Shown here one piece after another: positions 56,645 to 64,000 of a DNA stretch of 64,000 nucleotides. The position numbers and the translations under genes were made by a program. The stretch lies in NCBI GenBank assembly GCA_028284445.1, contig JANQRS010000002.1, forward strand, positions 59,465 through 123,464. Direction: 5' to 3'. The notes under the pieces were generated by a model. The model ran no database searches and had not been told where the DNA came from. It was given only the letters and a program-made list of their open reading frames with translations. Source of the DNA: Calditrichia bacterium (GTDB lineage Bacteria > Calditrichota > Calditrichia > RBG-13-44-9 > J075). Numbering within the stretch: position 1 is the stretch's first letter; each line of letters starts with the position of its first letter.

Positions 56645-56696
56645 TTGAAGAGAATCGGGAATAGTGAGTATCCACTTAATCTCAGGAGAAAGAAAC

Positions 56697-57785
56697 GTGA
56701 ACTATGCAAGATTTCTAATTGTGGCGGCAGCATGCAGCATGGTGCTGGCAACTGCTGTCTTTGGACAAATTGGAGAGCGGTTGTTAATTAACGGTTATTC
56801 CAGTTTTGAGTTCGAAAAGCAACTCGACGAGCAGGGAGAAGGGGACCCGAATGGGTCTTTTGATGCCGATTTGTTTGACCTGGTGCTAAACGTCTACGCA
56901 ACGACCCGGCTGAGAATCGCCGCCGACTTTAGCTGGGAGCATGGACCTGCCTCCGAAGACAATCGCGGCAACGTGGTGCTCGAATATGGATTTGGTGAAT
57001 TTATTGTGAGCGAGGCCCTGCGAATTCGGGCCGGGAAAATGTTCACGTCATTCTCAATCTATAACGAGATCCACACCGCAAAGCCGGCCTTCCTGACCGT
57101 AAAGGAGCCGCTCAGCACCAATAAGAACGAGAAATTTGGCAGTCAATTCCGCTTCTACCCCCGATGGGGAACCGGCATCGCCATTCTTGGTAACGGGCAG
57201 CTGGGCACGCTCGATTCGGATTATATCATCCAGGTAACCAACGGCGAACAAGACTATAGCGATAACGGCGCCAATCCCTTTGAGGAAGACGATAATCTTG
57301 CCAAATCCTTCCTCGGGCGGGCACGGATTTATCCAACCCCAAGCGCCGAGCTTGGTGTCTCAGCTTATTACGATCGCTTTAATGCCACGGACAGTACCGG
57401 CGCCCTCGACGGCAGCGAAAACGATTTGTTTTCCCTTGGTAGTCATTTACAGGTGACAGGCGATGCTGTCGGTCTGGAGCTGGAATACGTCTTTGGACTC
57501 ATTAGCGGGAATTCGGGTACTTTAAACCGGGCCGGTTTGACAGCTATGGTTTATACCCCGATACGTGATTACTTCGTGCCATACCTGCGTTTTGAATACC
57601 TGGATCCCAATTTTGACGTAGAAGATGATTTTGCAACCTTGATCATTCCCGGCTTGAATATCCAGGTAGATGATGGTCTCTATGTAAAACTCGAAGCCAA
57701 TTTTCTGAATTCCGGCGCGAACAATGTGCAGTTTAACGGGATTGGATATACGGAACTAAAGGCGGCAATTGCTATTGGATTCTAA
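56697..57785 (+). CDS. Outer-membrane porin-like beta-barrel protein
   Basis: The 362-residue protein starts at GTG 56697 (AGGAGAAAG upstream), which gives a clear signal peptide ending ATAVFGQ. The rest is a chain of alternating beta-strands ending in YTELKAAIAIGF, with the C-terminal Phe typical of outer-membrane barrels. The layout recalls phosphate-selective or general porins. An upstream in-frame GTG at 56664 hides the signal peptide. It sits between the TPR-TonB gene and a PstS-like gene whose start lies 16 bp after its stop. Confidence 0.82.
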   Translation: MNYARFLIVAAACSMVLATAVFGQIGERLLINGYSSFEFEKQLDEQGEGDPNGSFDADLFDLVLNVYATTRLRIAADFSWEHGPASEDNRGNVVLEYGFGEFIVSEALRIRAGKMFTSFSIYNEIHTAKPAFLTVKEPLSTNKNEKFGSQFRFYPRWGTGIAILGNGQLGTLDSDYIIQVTNGEQDYSDNGANPFEEDDNLAKSFLGRARIYPTPSAELGVSAYYDRFNATDSTGALDGSENDLFSLGSHLQVTGDAVGLELEYVFGLISGNSGTLNRAGLTAMVYTPIRDYFVPYLRFEYLDPNFDVEDDFATLIIPGLNIQVDDGLYVKLEANFLNSGANNVQFNGIGYTELKAAIAIGF

Positions 57786-57801
57786 ACGCAAAGGAATAGC
57801 T

Positions 57802-58266
57802 ATGAAATGCAAGAAATACCTTTTTGCTATTACCATGCTGACGCTCATTGTTCTTGCTCAGCATACAGGAATAGCGCAGGAAAAGGGCATCATTATCGTC
57901 CATAAGAGTGTGCCGACGGACTCCATGTCAAGCAGCGATATCCAGGATATCTATATGGGACGCGATTTGTTGTGGGACAATACTGTCAAGATTGAACCGG
58001 TGATGCTGGAAAAAAAACACGAGATTACCAAGCGCTTCTTAAAACAGATTCTAGATATGAACTATAGCAAGTTCAGGCGCTTTTGGCTTCGCAAGACCTA
58101 TTCCGGCAATAAACCGGGGCCAAAATACCTGGATTCCATTGACCGTATGATTGAGTTTGTCTCCCAAACGGCCGGCGCAATTGGCTATGTTGCCGTCACT
58201 GATATCGACAAAGAAAAATTGAAGAATTGCAAGGTCATCTATGTCGATTCTCTGCCGGCTTTCTAA
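57802..58266 (+). CDS. Short PstS-like periplasmic phosphate-binding domain protein
   Basis: The 154-residue protein has a signal peptide (to GIAQ, about 26) and a single half-size PBP-like domain: IIIVHKSVPTDSMSSSDIQDIYMG, the strand VKIEPVM and AGAIGYV are the conserved pieces, shortened here. Full PstS proteins are about twice this length, so it lacks one lobe. Such short forms often accompany a porin. ATG 57802 has AAGGA upstream; an in-frame TTG at 57769 lies inside the porin gene. Its stop overlaps the stop of the convergent gene at 58263 by 4 bp. Confidence 0.8.
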   Translation: MKCKKYLFAITMLTLIVLAQHTGIAQEKGIIIVHKSVPTDSMSSSDIQDIYMGRDLLWDNTVKIEPVMLEKKHEITKRFLKQILDMNYSKFRRFWLRKTYSGNKPGPKYLDSIDRMIEFVSQTAGAIGYVAVTDIDKEKLKNCKVIYVDSLPAF

Positions 58267-58778
58267 AGCGACAGCGACTCCCAGCCCCGTTGGGTAATGT
58301 CGAGTGTTTTCTTTAGAAATTTGATAAAGCGGCGCCGTTCGCGCCGCTTTTCAAAGCGCAAACCCAGCCAGAACACAGCAAATGTTACCCAAAGGATTAA
58401 GAGTAGAAATAGGAATGGATCTTCCGGGAGGATGGAAATGCCAACCAGCTGGGCACGAAAAAATATAAGTATGGAAAGTCCCAAAAGGACCAGGTTTAGA
58501 ATTGATTGCAGAAGGCGATGGTAGAATACCGATACAGTGATTTCGGTACCTTGCGACCAGGACAATATACGCCCCTTGCAATAAACACCGCGCGAAAAAT
58601 TTCCTATCTGCGGCGTTAGAAAAAAACTACCACGCCGCTCACGCATGAAGTAGCTCTTTTCATGCTTTTCGCGGGATAAAAATTGCATGAGCCCATTCAA
58701 GGATACTTCGTCCGTTGCTCCTCGCAACCTTTCAAGGCACTCCTCGCGACTCAATGTCGTCCTCAGTGAGAAGCGCAT
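58263..58778 (-). CDS. Membrane protein of unknown function
   Basis: The 171-residue protein has a basic N-terminal soluble part with an antiparallel-strand look (SFFLTPQIGNFSRGVYCKGRI, shortened) and two hydrophobic segments (about 90-110 and 120-142), then a basic tail (RFEKRRERRRF). No family was recognised. GGAGG is well placed before the ATG. It is tail-to-tail with the PstS-like gene. A cytoplasmic membrane location is likely. Confidence 0.65.
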   Translation of the reverse strand: MRFSLRTTLSREECLERLRGATDEVSLNGLMQFLSREKHEKSYFMRERRGSFFLTPQIGNFSRGVYCKGRILSWSQGTEITVSVFYHRLLQSILNLVLLGLSILIFFRAQLVGISILPEDPFLFLLLILWVTFAVFWLGLRFEKRRERRRFIKFLKKTLDITQRGWESLSL

Positions 58779-58897
58779 CTCTCATCCTCCAACTCTCTGG
58801 CCAGCATAATTAGCCTCCGTGAGTTGCGTATAGGGCATCCGGCAGAATGCTGATTTACCGGATACAATTTTTATACGCCGGAAGGGGGAAAGAGTTC

Positions 58898-58939
58898 GAA
58901 TTAATGACGAATGAAAAATGACGAATGAAAAATGAAAAG
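58898..58939. repeat. Heptad tract, TGACGAA/TGAAAAA alternating
   Basis: Six 7-nt units: GAATTAA, TGACGAA, TGAAAAA, TGACGAA, TGAAAAA, TGAAAAG. On the other strand the units read TTCATTT and TTCGTCA. Confidence 0.75.
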
Positions 58940-59043
58940 AGCCGGAGGTCGGCTTAGGTTTAGCAAGATATTGACAAATTCAATTATCAAGAGAAGGAGG
59001 TCAATTGCTCGCGAGAAGCGTGTGCGAGATTGGCAACTACAAT

Positions 59044-59078
59044 TTCAATTTTCATTCTTCAATTTTCATTCTTGATTC
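59044..59078. repeat. Heptad tract, TTCAATT/TTCATTC alternating
   Basis: Five 7-nt units: TTCAATT, TTCATTC, TTCAATT, TTCATTC, TTGATTC. It covers the last codons and stop of the flavodoxin gene, so the repeat encodes the end of that protein (KNEN). Confidence 0.75.
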
Positions 59079-59658
59079 GTTTCGCCAGCTCCGCAATACG
59101 TCGCCCGAGGCGATGGGCATCGTCGAGTTCGCTGGCGCTAATGCCTTCGTCGGGTGGGGCAGTGATGGCTGAGCTGCCGAAAGTGCCCCAGGCAGAATAG
59201 AGCGGTCCGGCGACGATCATGCCGTTGTTTAACATGGCCATAAGGATCGAATTGACCACCAGCTCTCTGCCAGCTGTGCGTCCACCGCCGGTGGCAAAGG
59301 CACCGCCCACTTTGTCGAACAGGAGAATTTCCTGGTAGTACCAATTGTCGATAAATTGCTTGATGGGTGCAGCCATATTGGCATAGTAGGTTGGTGAACC
59401 AATGATAATGCCGTCGGCATGAACTAGATCGAGCGAGTCAACGTGGCTGACTTCCTTCAAAATTGCTCGCACGTTATCGATGCTGTCGGCCGCAGATTGA
59501 ATGCCCTCGGCAAAGGCTTTGGTTTGTCCGCTTTCGGAATAATAAACGATCAATACGGTTGTTTGGTCATCGTTACCGGACGCTGGTAAAGATCCAAAAA
59601 CAAGTAAGCTACAGAATAATAATCGCAAATGTATCCAACTGGATTTAGCTATCTGCAA
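59059..59658 (-). CDS. Exported flavodoxin-like (WrbA/NQO type) protein
   Basis: The 199-residue protein has a flavodoxin fold: the FMN phosphate loop YYSESGQTKAFAEG follows the first strand, and the second loop GSPTYYANMAAPIKQFID and FATGGG are as in WrbA. An N-terminal hydrophobic segment ending LPASGND looks like a Sec signal peptide, which is odd for a flavodoxin that binds FMN in the cytoplasm. The start is TTG with AGAGGA upstream. WrbA-type proteins reduce quinones. A heptad repeat covers its 3' end. Confidence 0.8.
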   Translation of the reverse strand: MQIAKSSWIHLRLLFCSLLVFGSLPASGNDDQTTVLIVYYSESGQTKAFAEGIQSAADSIDNVRAILKEVSHVDSLDLVHADGIIIGSPTYYANMAAPIKQFIDNWYYQEILLFDKVGGAFATGGGRTAGRELVVNSILMAMLNNGMIVAGPLYSAWGTFGSSAITAPPDEGISASELDDAHRLGRRIAELAKRIKNEN

Positions 59659-59769
59659 GAGAGTTTCCTCTTAATCTTATTGGTGAATGCTTCTTGAGCC
59701 TTATCACGAAACATGAGAAGATAGCTATTAACATTATCAATAAAAAACGTCAGGGAAGGAGATCCGGAC

Positions 59770-60582
59770 GTGAATGCTGAACTTATTTCAAATATTGCCC
59801 GCAAATTCGGCGAATTAGACGCTGTTGAAGCGGTTGTGCTCTCAGGTTCCTGCACAGCCAATTGCTGGGATGCACGTTCTGACCTGGACTTTTATGTCTA
59901 CATCCATCAACCTATTCCGGTAAGTGTGCGCAAGAAAATTGCCGGGGAATTTGCCCGTAAAAGTGAGATCGACAATCATTTTTGGGAAAACGGCGACGAA
60001 TGGATTGAAAAATCATCCGGCCTGAAAATCGACATCATGTATCGCCCCTTAAGCTGGATTGAAGGGGAGTTGAACCGGGTGTTGGAGGATAATCAGGCTT
60101 CTGTGGGATATTCCACTTGCCTGTGGCATAATTTTCAATCATCAAAGCCACTTTATTCGGCTAATGGCTGGTTTAAGTCCATGAAGCAAAAAGCGGACAA
60201 GCCTTATCCGGCGAAGCTGCGTGAGGCGATAATCAGCAAGAATTACCCAATTCTGCGAAACAACATTTCATCCTACGCCAATCAAATTCAACTCGCTTTT
60301 CAGCGCCACGACCTGGTGAGTTTGAATCACCGGATCAGCGCCTTAATCGCCAGCTACTTTGATATCATTTTTGCCCTCAACCAGGTGCCGCATCCGGGGG
60401 AGAAGCGTCTGATAGAAACAGCGAAAGCGCGCTGTCAGAAGCTGCCGGCAGACATGGAGTTTCACATCAATAACCTGATCGTTTCCATGACCTCACCGGA
60501 TTGGGAGCCAATTTCATCTGCGCTAACCCAAATGATTGACGGGCTGGATCGCTTGCTGAAGCGGGAAAGAATGGTTGCCTGA
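59770..60582 (+). CDS. DUF4037-type nucleotidyltransferase
   Basis: The 270-residue cytoplasmic protein starts with a nucleotidyltransferase fold: VVLSGSCTANCWDARSDLDF carries the G-S and D-x-D metal-binding pattern (SDLDF, about 40), and KIDIMYRP gives a third acidic position near 85. The remaining helical part fits the DUF4037 group, which resembles aminoglycoside nucleotidyltransferases. The substrate is unknown. The start is GTG 59770 with AAGGAG upstream. It is convergent with the histidine kinase gene. Confidence 0.78.
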   Translation: MNAELISNIARKFGELDAVEAVVLSGSCTANCWDARSDLDFYVYIHQPIPVSVRKKIAGEFARKSEIDNHFWENGDEWIEKSSGLKIDIMYRPLSWIEGELNRVLEDNQASVGYSTCLWHNFQSSKPLYSANGWFKSMKQKADKPYPAKLREAIISKNYPILRNNISSYANQIQLAFQRHDLVSLNHRISALIASYFDIIFALNQVPHPGEKRLIETAKARCQKLPADMEFHINNLIVSMTSPDWEPISSALTQMIDGLDRLLKRERMVA

Positions 60583-60595
60583 TAGCGGCTTCAAC

Positions 60596-62542
60596 TTAAG
60601 AAGCAGCATTGACATCCAGTTTGCTCTGCTGCTTCTCAAGATCTGCCGGGATCTCGATGGTGATACGAGTACCGTCGCCGAGGCTGGAGATCACGTCGAG
60701 ATGACCAAAATGCCGGTTGATGATATTCAGGCTGGTGTAGAGACCGGTGCGCATCTTAATGCGATTGCCATCTGACACGAAAGAAGGCTCAAACAGACCG
60801 GCCACTTTGTCTTCCGGAATGCCCTTGCCGTTATCCCTGATTTCGATTCTTACCATATTGTCCGTCAACTCGGTGATGATATCTACTACACCAGATTCCT
60901 GGTCAACCGCGGCCAATGCATTGAGCAGGATATTCATAAAGACCTGATTCAATTCATTTACAAAACAGTAGATTTCCGGTAGATCGCCGAACTGGCGCTT
61001 TACTTCCACATTGCCAACTACTTTATGGCCGATAAGATTCAGCGTGGTTTCCAAAGCCTCGTGCAAGTCCGCCTTTACAAACTCTGCCTGATCGAGATTG
61101 GAGAAGTCTTTCAGGCTATTCACAATGCTGGCGATGCGGTCAGAAGCGAGTTGGGCATTCTGATTGTTGGAGTCCAGCACTTTTAAGGCTTTCCTGAAAT
61201 CTGCCTGCCATTTTTCATCCGTTTCATCGGACTGCTCAAGAATCGCTTTCAGTTTATCAGCTATCCGTCTTGATATATCCTGTCCACTTTTGATGGTGCC
61301 CAACGGGTTATTTATCTCGTGCGCCAGCCCGGCAACCAGATTACCCAGTGCCGCCATTTTACCCGACTGCAGAAGTTGCGCCTGGGCGGCATTAAGTTCG
61401 CGTAATGTCGTTTCGAGCTGCACATTCTTTTCCTTCAACTCCACATTTCGCAGGCGGAAAATTTCCTTTTCTTTCTCCGAGGCCTCAACCTGGTAGGCTG
61501 TTCGCATGTTCTTTAACTTCTGCTCCGCGTCTTCCCGGAAAATCTCGCTGTCTTTTTGGTGGAGTTCCTTATAGTATTTCAATGCTTGCTCTGTATCGCC
61601 GAGCTTTTCGTAAATCCCGGCGAGGGCGGTCAAAGAACGAACAATTTTCGGCTTGGCTTTGATCTTTTCGGAATAATCAATTGCTGTCAGATGCTTTTCG
61701 ATGGCCTGATCGTATTTCTTTTGCTTGGCGTAGATGTCGCCGATGTCCATCAGATTTGTGGTCATCCCCGTCAAATACTCCATTTCCTCGCGGATCGCAA
61801 GGCTTTGCTTGTGAAAATCCAGCGCGGTTTCCAAATCACCCATGTTTTGATAAAGCAATCCCAAGTCGTTGAGCGTTCTGGATATACTAAATGGATGGCT
61901 TTCGCTTTGCTGTATTTTCAGGCCTCTATTTAAGAACTCCAGCGCTCGGTCGTAGTCACCCTTCAAACGATAGGCATTGCCGATACCGGTTAAAGAAGCA
62001 GACTTTCCGACGATGTGGTCAGTCATCTCCCAGATAGCGGAACTTCTCTCAAAATATTCCAGCGACTTCTCGTAGTTGCCGAGGTCATAGTAGTAGCGGC
62101 CAAGTGCGCTGTTGAGCCATCCTTGCCCGTCAATATCATCCAAGTCTTCATATAGAGCGAGAGCCTTTTCTGAAAAGTCGAATCCTTGTTGAAAATCGCC
62201 AAATCCCCAATACAATACCCCGAGGATCGCGCGCGCATTTGCCTCGATTCTCAAGTCTTTATTTTCCAGCGCCCATTGCAAGCCACGAAGAAGCTTGGGC
62301 ATCCCGGCTTCGATCTCGGTTTGCCAGAGGGAAACACCAATATTCATTTCAGCACAAACAATGCCTTTTTCGTAATTCAAGGTCTTGGATGCCTCCAGAG
62401 CTTCAGCTGAAAGCTGGGCGGAACGCTCTGGATCGCTTCCCCATGTTTCCCAGGCAACGCGATTTTTTAAATCTATTTCTTCTAGTGAACCGGGCTGGAC
62501 TTTGGTCAACGCTTCTTCAAGTTCTCTGATTCTTTTGCGCAT
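60596..62542 (-). CDS. Cytoplasmic TPR-containing sensor histidine kinase
   Basis: The 648-residue protein has no signal peptide or membrane helix. About eight TPR repeats fill residues 20-330 (for example YYYDLGNYEKSLEYFERSSAI), followed by a coiled coil (about 335-390), a phospho-acceptor region GLAHEINNPLGTIKSG with His near 408, and a HATPase domain (NELNQVFMNILLNALAA; DNGKGIP). The HEINNPLG type belongs to NtrB/ArcB-related kinases. No receiver gene is nearby, so the partner is unknown. AAGGAA precedes the start. The TPR part may sense a protein partner. Confidence 0.93.
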   Translation of the reverse strand: MRKRIRELEEALTKVQPGSLEEIDLKNRVAWETWGSDPERSAQLSAEALEASKTLNYEKGIVCAEMNIGVSLWQTEIEAGMPKLLRGLQWALENKDLRIEANARAILGVLYWGFGDFQQGFDFSEKALALYEDLDDIDGQGWLNSALGRYYYDLGNYEKSLEYFERSSAIWEMTDHIVGKSASLTGIGNAYRLKGDYDRALEFLNRGLKIQQSESHPFSISRTLNDLGLLYQNMGDLETALDFHKQSLAIREEMEYLTGMTTNLMDIGDIYAKQKKYDQAIEKHLTAIDYSEKIKAKPKIVRSLTALAGIYEKLGDTEQALKYYKELHQKDSEIFREDAEQKLKNMRTAYQVEASEKEKEIFRLRNVELKEKNVQLETTLRELNAAQAQLLQSGKMAALGNLVAGLAHEINNPLGTIKSGQDISRRIADKLKAILEQSDETDEKWQADFRKALKVLDSNNQNAQLASDRIASIVNSLKDFSNLDQAEFVKADLHEALETTLNLIGHKVVGNVEVKRQFGDLPEIYCFVNELNQVFMNILLNALAAVDQESGVVDIITELTDNMVRIEIRDNGKGIPEDKVAGLFEPSFVSDGNRIKMRTGLYTSLNIINRHFGHLDVISSLGDGTRITIEIPADLEKQQSKLDVNAAS

Positions 62543-62670
62543 GATGTTTCCTTTAGTCTATCCTCATCTTACCAAATATAAGCTGATTTTTGTTTTCCCT
62601 CCCGAAAAAACTTCGAAAAATCCCCGGATTGATGTATTTTAGCGCGGATATAAACCTCTGAGAGCATATT

Positions 62671-63834
62671 ATGGAATTTATTACGAACCCGCTATACGTC
62701 TTGACAATCCTCAGCATCAGCATTGTGGTTGGTGAGTGGCTGGTCGCCAACACATTTTGTAAACATCTGGGTACTGCGCTGCTGGTGATACTGATGGGGG
62801 CTTTGCTGGCAAACCTCAATCTGATTCCAACCGCATCAAATGCCATCCCGCTTTACGATGTCATATTTGGGCAGGTTGCGCCAATATCAATATTCTACCT
62901 GCTGCTGGCAGTCAATTTGCGGAATATCCTGGCTGCCGGATTGCCGATGTTAATGGTTTTCCTGTTGGGATCTGTCGGAACGGTCCTCGGCGTCTTAACC
63001 GGTATGTGGGTGATTGGCGGTGCGGAAGTATTTGGAGATAGCTTTGCGCCACTGGCTGGTATGTTTACCGGCACCTACACGGGTGGTAGTATAAACTTCA
63101 ATGCCGTAGCGCTGGAATACGGGGTCGTGAAAGACGGCACACTCTATGCTGGTTCCGTAGCCGTGGACAATATTATTACGACGATATGGATGCTGGCGAC
63201 CATTGCCTTACCACGAATACTACATCGCTTTTTTGGCAGCACCACAATTGAACAGTCTACTGCCGGTGATCTCACCGAAACCGACAATAGCGCCATCGAT
63301 CGGGAAACCGTTGATCCTCGCGATTTGGGACTGATGATCGCCCTCGGTGCAGGTGCCCTGTGGATTTCCAATATATTGACCGGCTGGTTTGCTTCTGCCG
63401 GAATTAACGTACCCTCGATATTGATCATAACAACCATCGCCCTGATACTGGCGCAAATACCGGCTGTGAGTCGTCTGAGCGGCGCGAAGGTTTTGGGGAT
63501 GTATAGTGTTTACCTCTTCCTGGCGGTTATCGGCGCCTACTGCGAAGTGGCTGCTCTCGGAGAAATTGGCAAGATCGGCACCGCGCTCTTGGGCTTTGCT
63601 CTGATCCTGGTCATTGTTCATGCCCTGGTTACTTACGGCATCGGCGGCCTGTTCTTTCGCGATTGGGAAATGATTTCCATCGCCTCGCAGGCAAACATTG
63701 GTGGCTCTACCACTGCCCTGGCGCTTGCGAAGAGCCTGGAGCGCAACGAAATGCTGCTACCGGCTATCCTGGTCGGCTCGCTGGGGAACGGCATTGGCAC
63801 GTATTTGGGGTTTCTGATGGTGGGATGGATTTGA
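62671..63834 (+). CDS. DUF819 family membrane protein
   Basis: The 387-residue inner-membrane protein has about ten hydrophobic segments. The blocks LGTALLVILMGALLANL, FTGTYTGGSINFNAVA and ASQANIGGSTTALALAKSL are typical of the DUF819 (YjcL-like) family. The two-fold G-rich membrane loops suggest a transporter with an inverted repeat. The substrate is unknown. It is divergent from the histidine kinase gene. No strong ribosome-binding site was seen before ATG 62671. Confidence 0.9.
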   Translation: MEFITNPLYVLTILSISIVVGEWLVANTFCKHLGTALLVILMGALLANLNLIPTASNAIPLYDVIFGQVAPISIFYLLLAVNLRNILAAGLPMLMVFLLGSVGTVLGVLTGMWVIGGAEVFGDSFAPLAGMFTGTYTGGSINFNAVALEYGVVKDGTLYAGSVAVDNIITTIWMLATIALPRILHRFFGSTTIEQSTAGDLTETDNSAIDRETVDPRDLGLMIALGAGALWISNILTGWFASAGINVPSILIITTIALILAQIPAVSRLSGAKVLGMYSVYLFLAVIGAYCEVAALGEIGKIGTALLGFALILVIVHALVTYGIGGLFFRDWEMISIASQANIGGSTTALALAKSLERNEMLLPAILVGSLGNGIGTYLGFLMVGWI

Positions 63835-63846
63835 GGCTCGCGGATT

Positions 63847-63937
63847 GATACTGGATACTGGATACTGGATACTGGATACTGGATACTGGATACTGGATAC
63901 AGGATACTGGATACTGGATACTGGATACTGGATACTG
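63847..63937. repeat. Heptad tandem repeat (GATACTG)13
   Basis: Thirteen GATACTG units, one of them GATACAG, begin 12 bp after the DUF819 stop. On the other strand the unit is ATCCAGT, one base from ATCCAGC at 41628. No gene follows to the end of the window. Confidence 0.97.
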
Positions 63938-64000
63938 GAAATTAATTTGAATAAGTCTTGTGTCAATCATTTATTTGGATAAGTTCGCCTAAAAGCAGGT

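Noticed and set aside
63757..63970. Two minus-strand frames translating as repeated YPVSSIQ
   Set aside because: Translation of the (GATACTG)13 tract; no start site or non-repeat domain.

Overview
The window looks like a chromosomal segment of a Gram-negative marine or sediment bacterium in the FCB superphylum, most likely a Calditrichota/KSB1/Ignavibacteria-type lineage. Four secreted proteins end in the type IX-like sorting tail built around NYPNPFNP, several enzymes are lipoproteins, the regulator is a hybrid two-component system, and there is no SusC/SusD pair. The phylum is inferred from these features; no rRNA or tRNA gene was seen.

Positions 1-29200 are a beta-1,3-glucan (laminarin-type) utilisation locus. 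A membrane hybrid sensor/AraC regulator (109-4272) precedes a cytoplasmic GH149-like phosphorylase, a clan GH-A glycosidase fused to an apparent outer-membrane beta-barrel, a four-repeat glucan-binding-type lipoprotein, a GH16 lipoprotein, a GPH/MFS sugar symporter, an orphan sugar-binding lipoprotein, a UspA protein, a leaderless GH17, a GH30 lipoprotein, a fungal-like GH16, a GH17 lipoprotein and, beyond a GlxA-type regulator/monooxygenase pair, a secreted GH81-PKD-CBM6 enzyme. A consistent model is that GH81 and GH16 cut the chain outside, GH30 removes beta-1,6 branches, the barrel protein and the symporter carry oligosaccharides inward, and cytoplasmic GH17 and GH149 finish the job, releasing glucose-1-phosphate.

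Positions 29288-33111 hold an unusual module: a Tle1-like DUF2235 hydrolase divergent from a LecA-like lectin domain and a leaderless subtilisin. Positions 33214-41533 carry acetyl-CoA synthetase, an FG-GAP/VCBS secreted protein, malate synthase, a double CDGSH protein and a P450, which suggests acetate assimilation through the glyoxylate bypass. Positions 41883-46977 carry an M48 membrane protease, an ABC-2 exporter pair and a lipoprotein. Positions 47201-58778 carry a secreted subtilase, two paralogous TPR-TonB proteins, a choice-of-anchor I protein, and a porin with a PstS-like protein. Positions 59059-63834 carry an exported flavodoxin, a DUF4037 nucleotidyltransferase, a cytoplasmic TPR histidine kinase and a DUF819 membrane protein.

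The intergenic DNA is full of small dispersed elements. There is a family of 40-60 bp C/G-rich palindromes (seven copies), a family of GTGCGC-type triloop hairpins, TCATTCCCG elements, a 100-bp tandem duplication, and at least eight tracts of 7-bp tandem repeats whose units share a WTCMnnn-like consensus. These elements also explain several false N-terminal extensions of genes.
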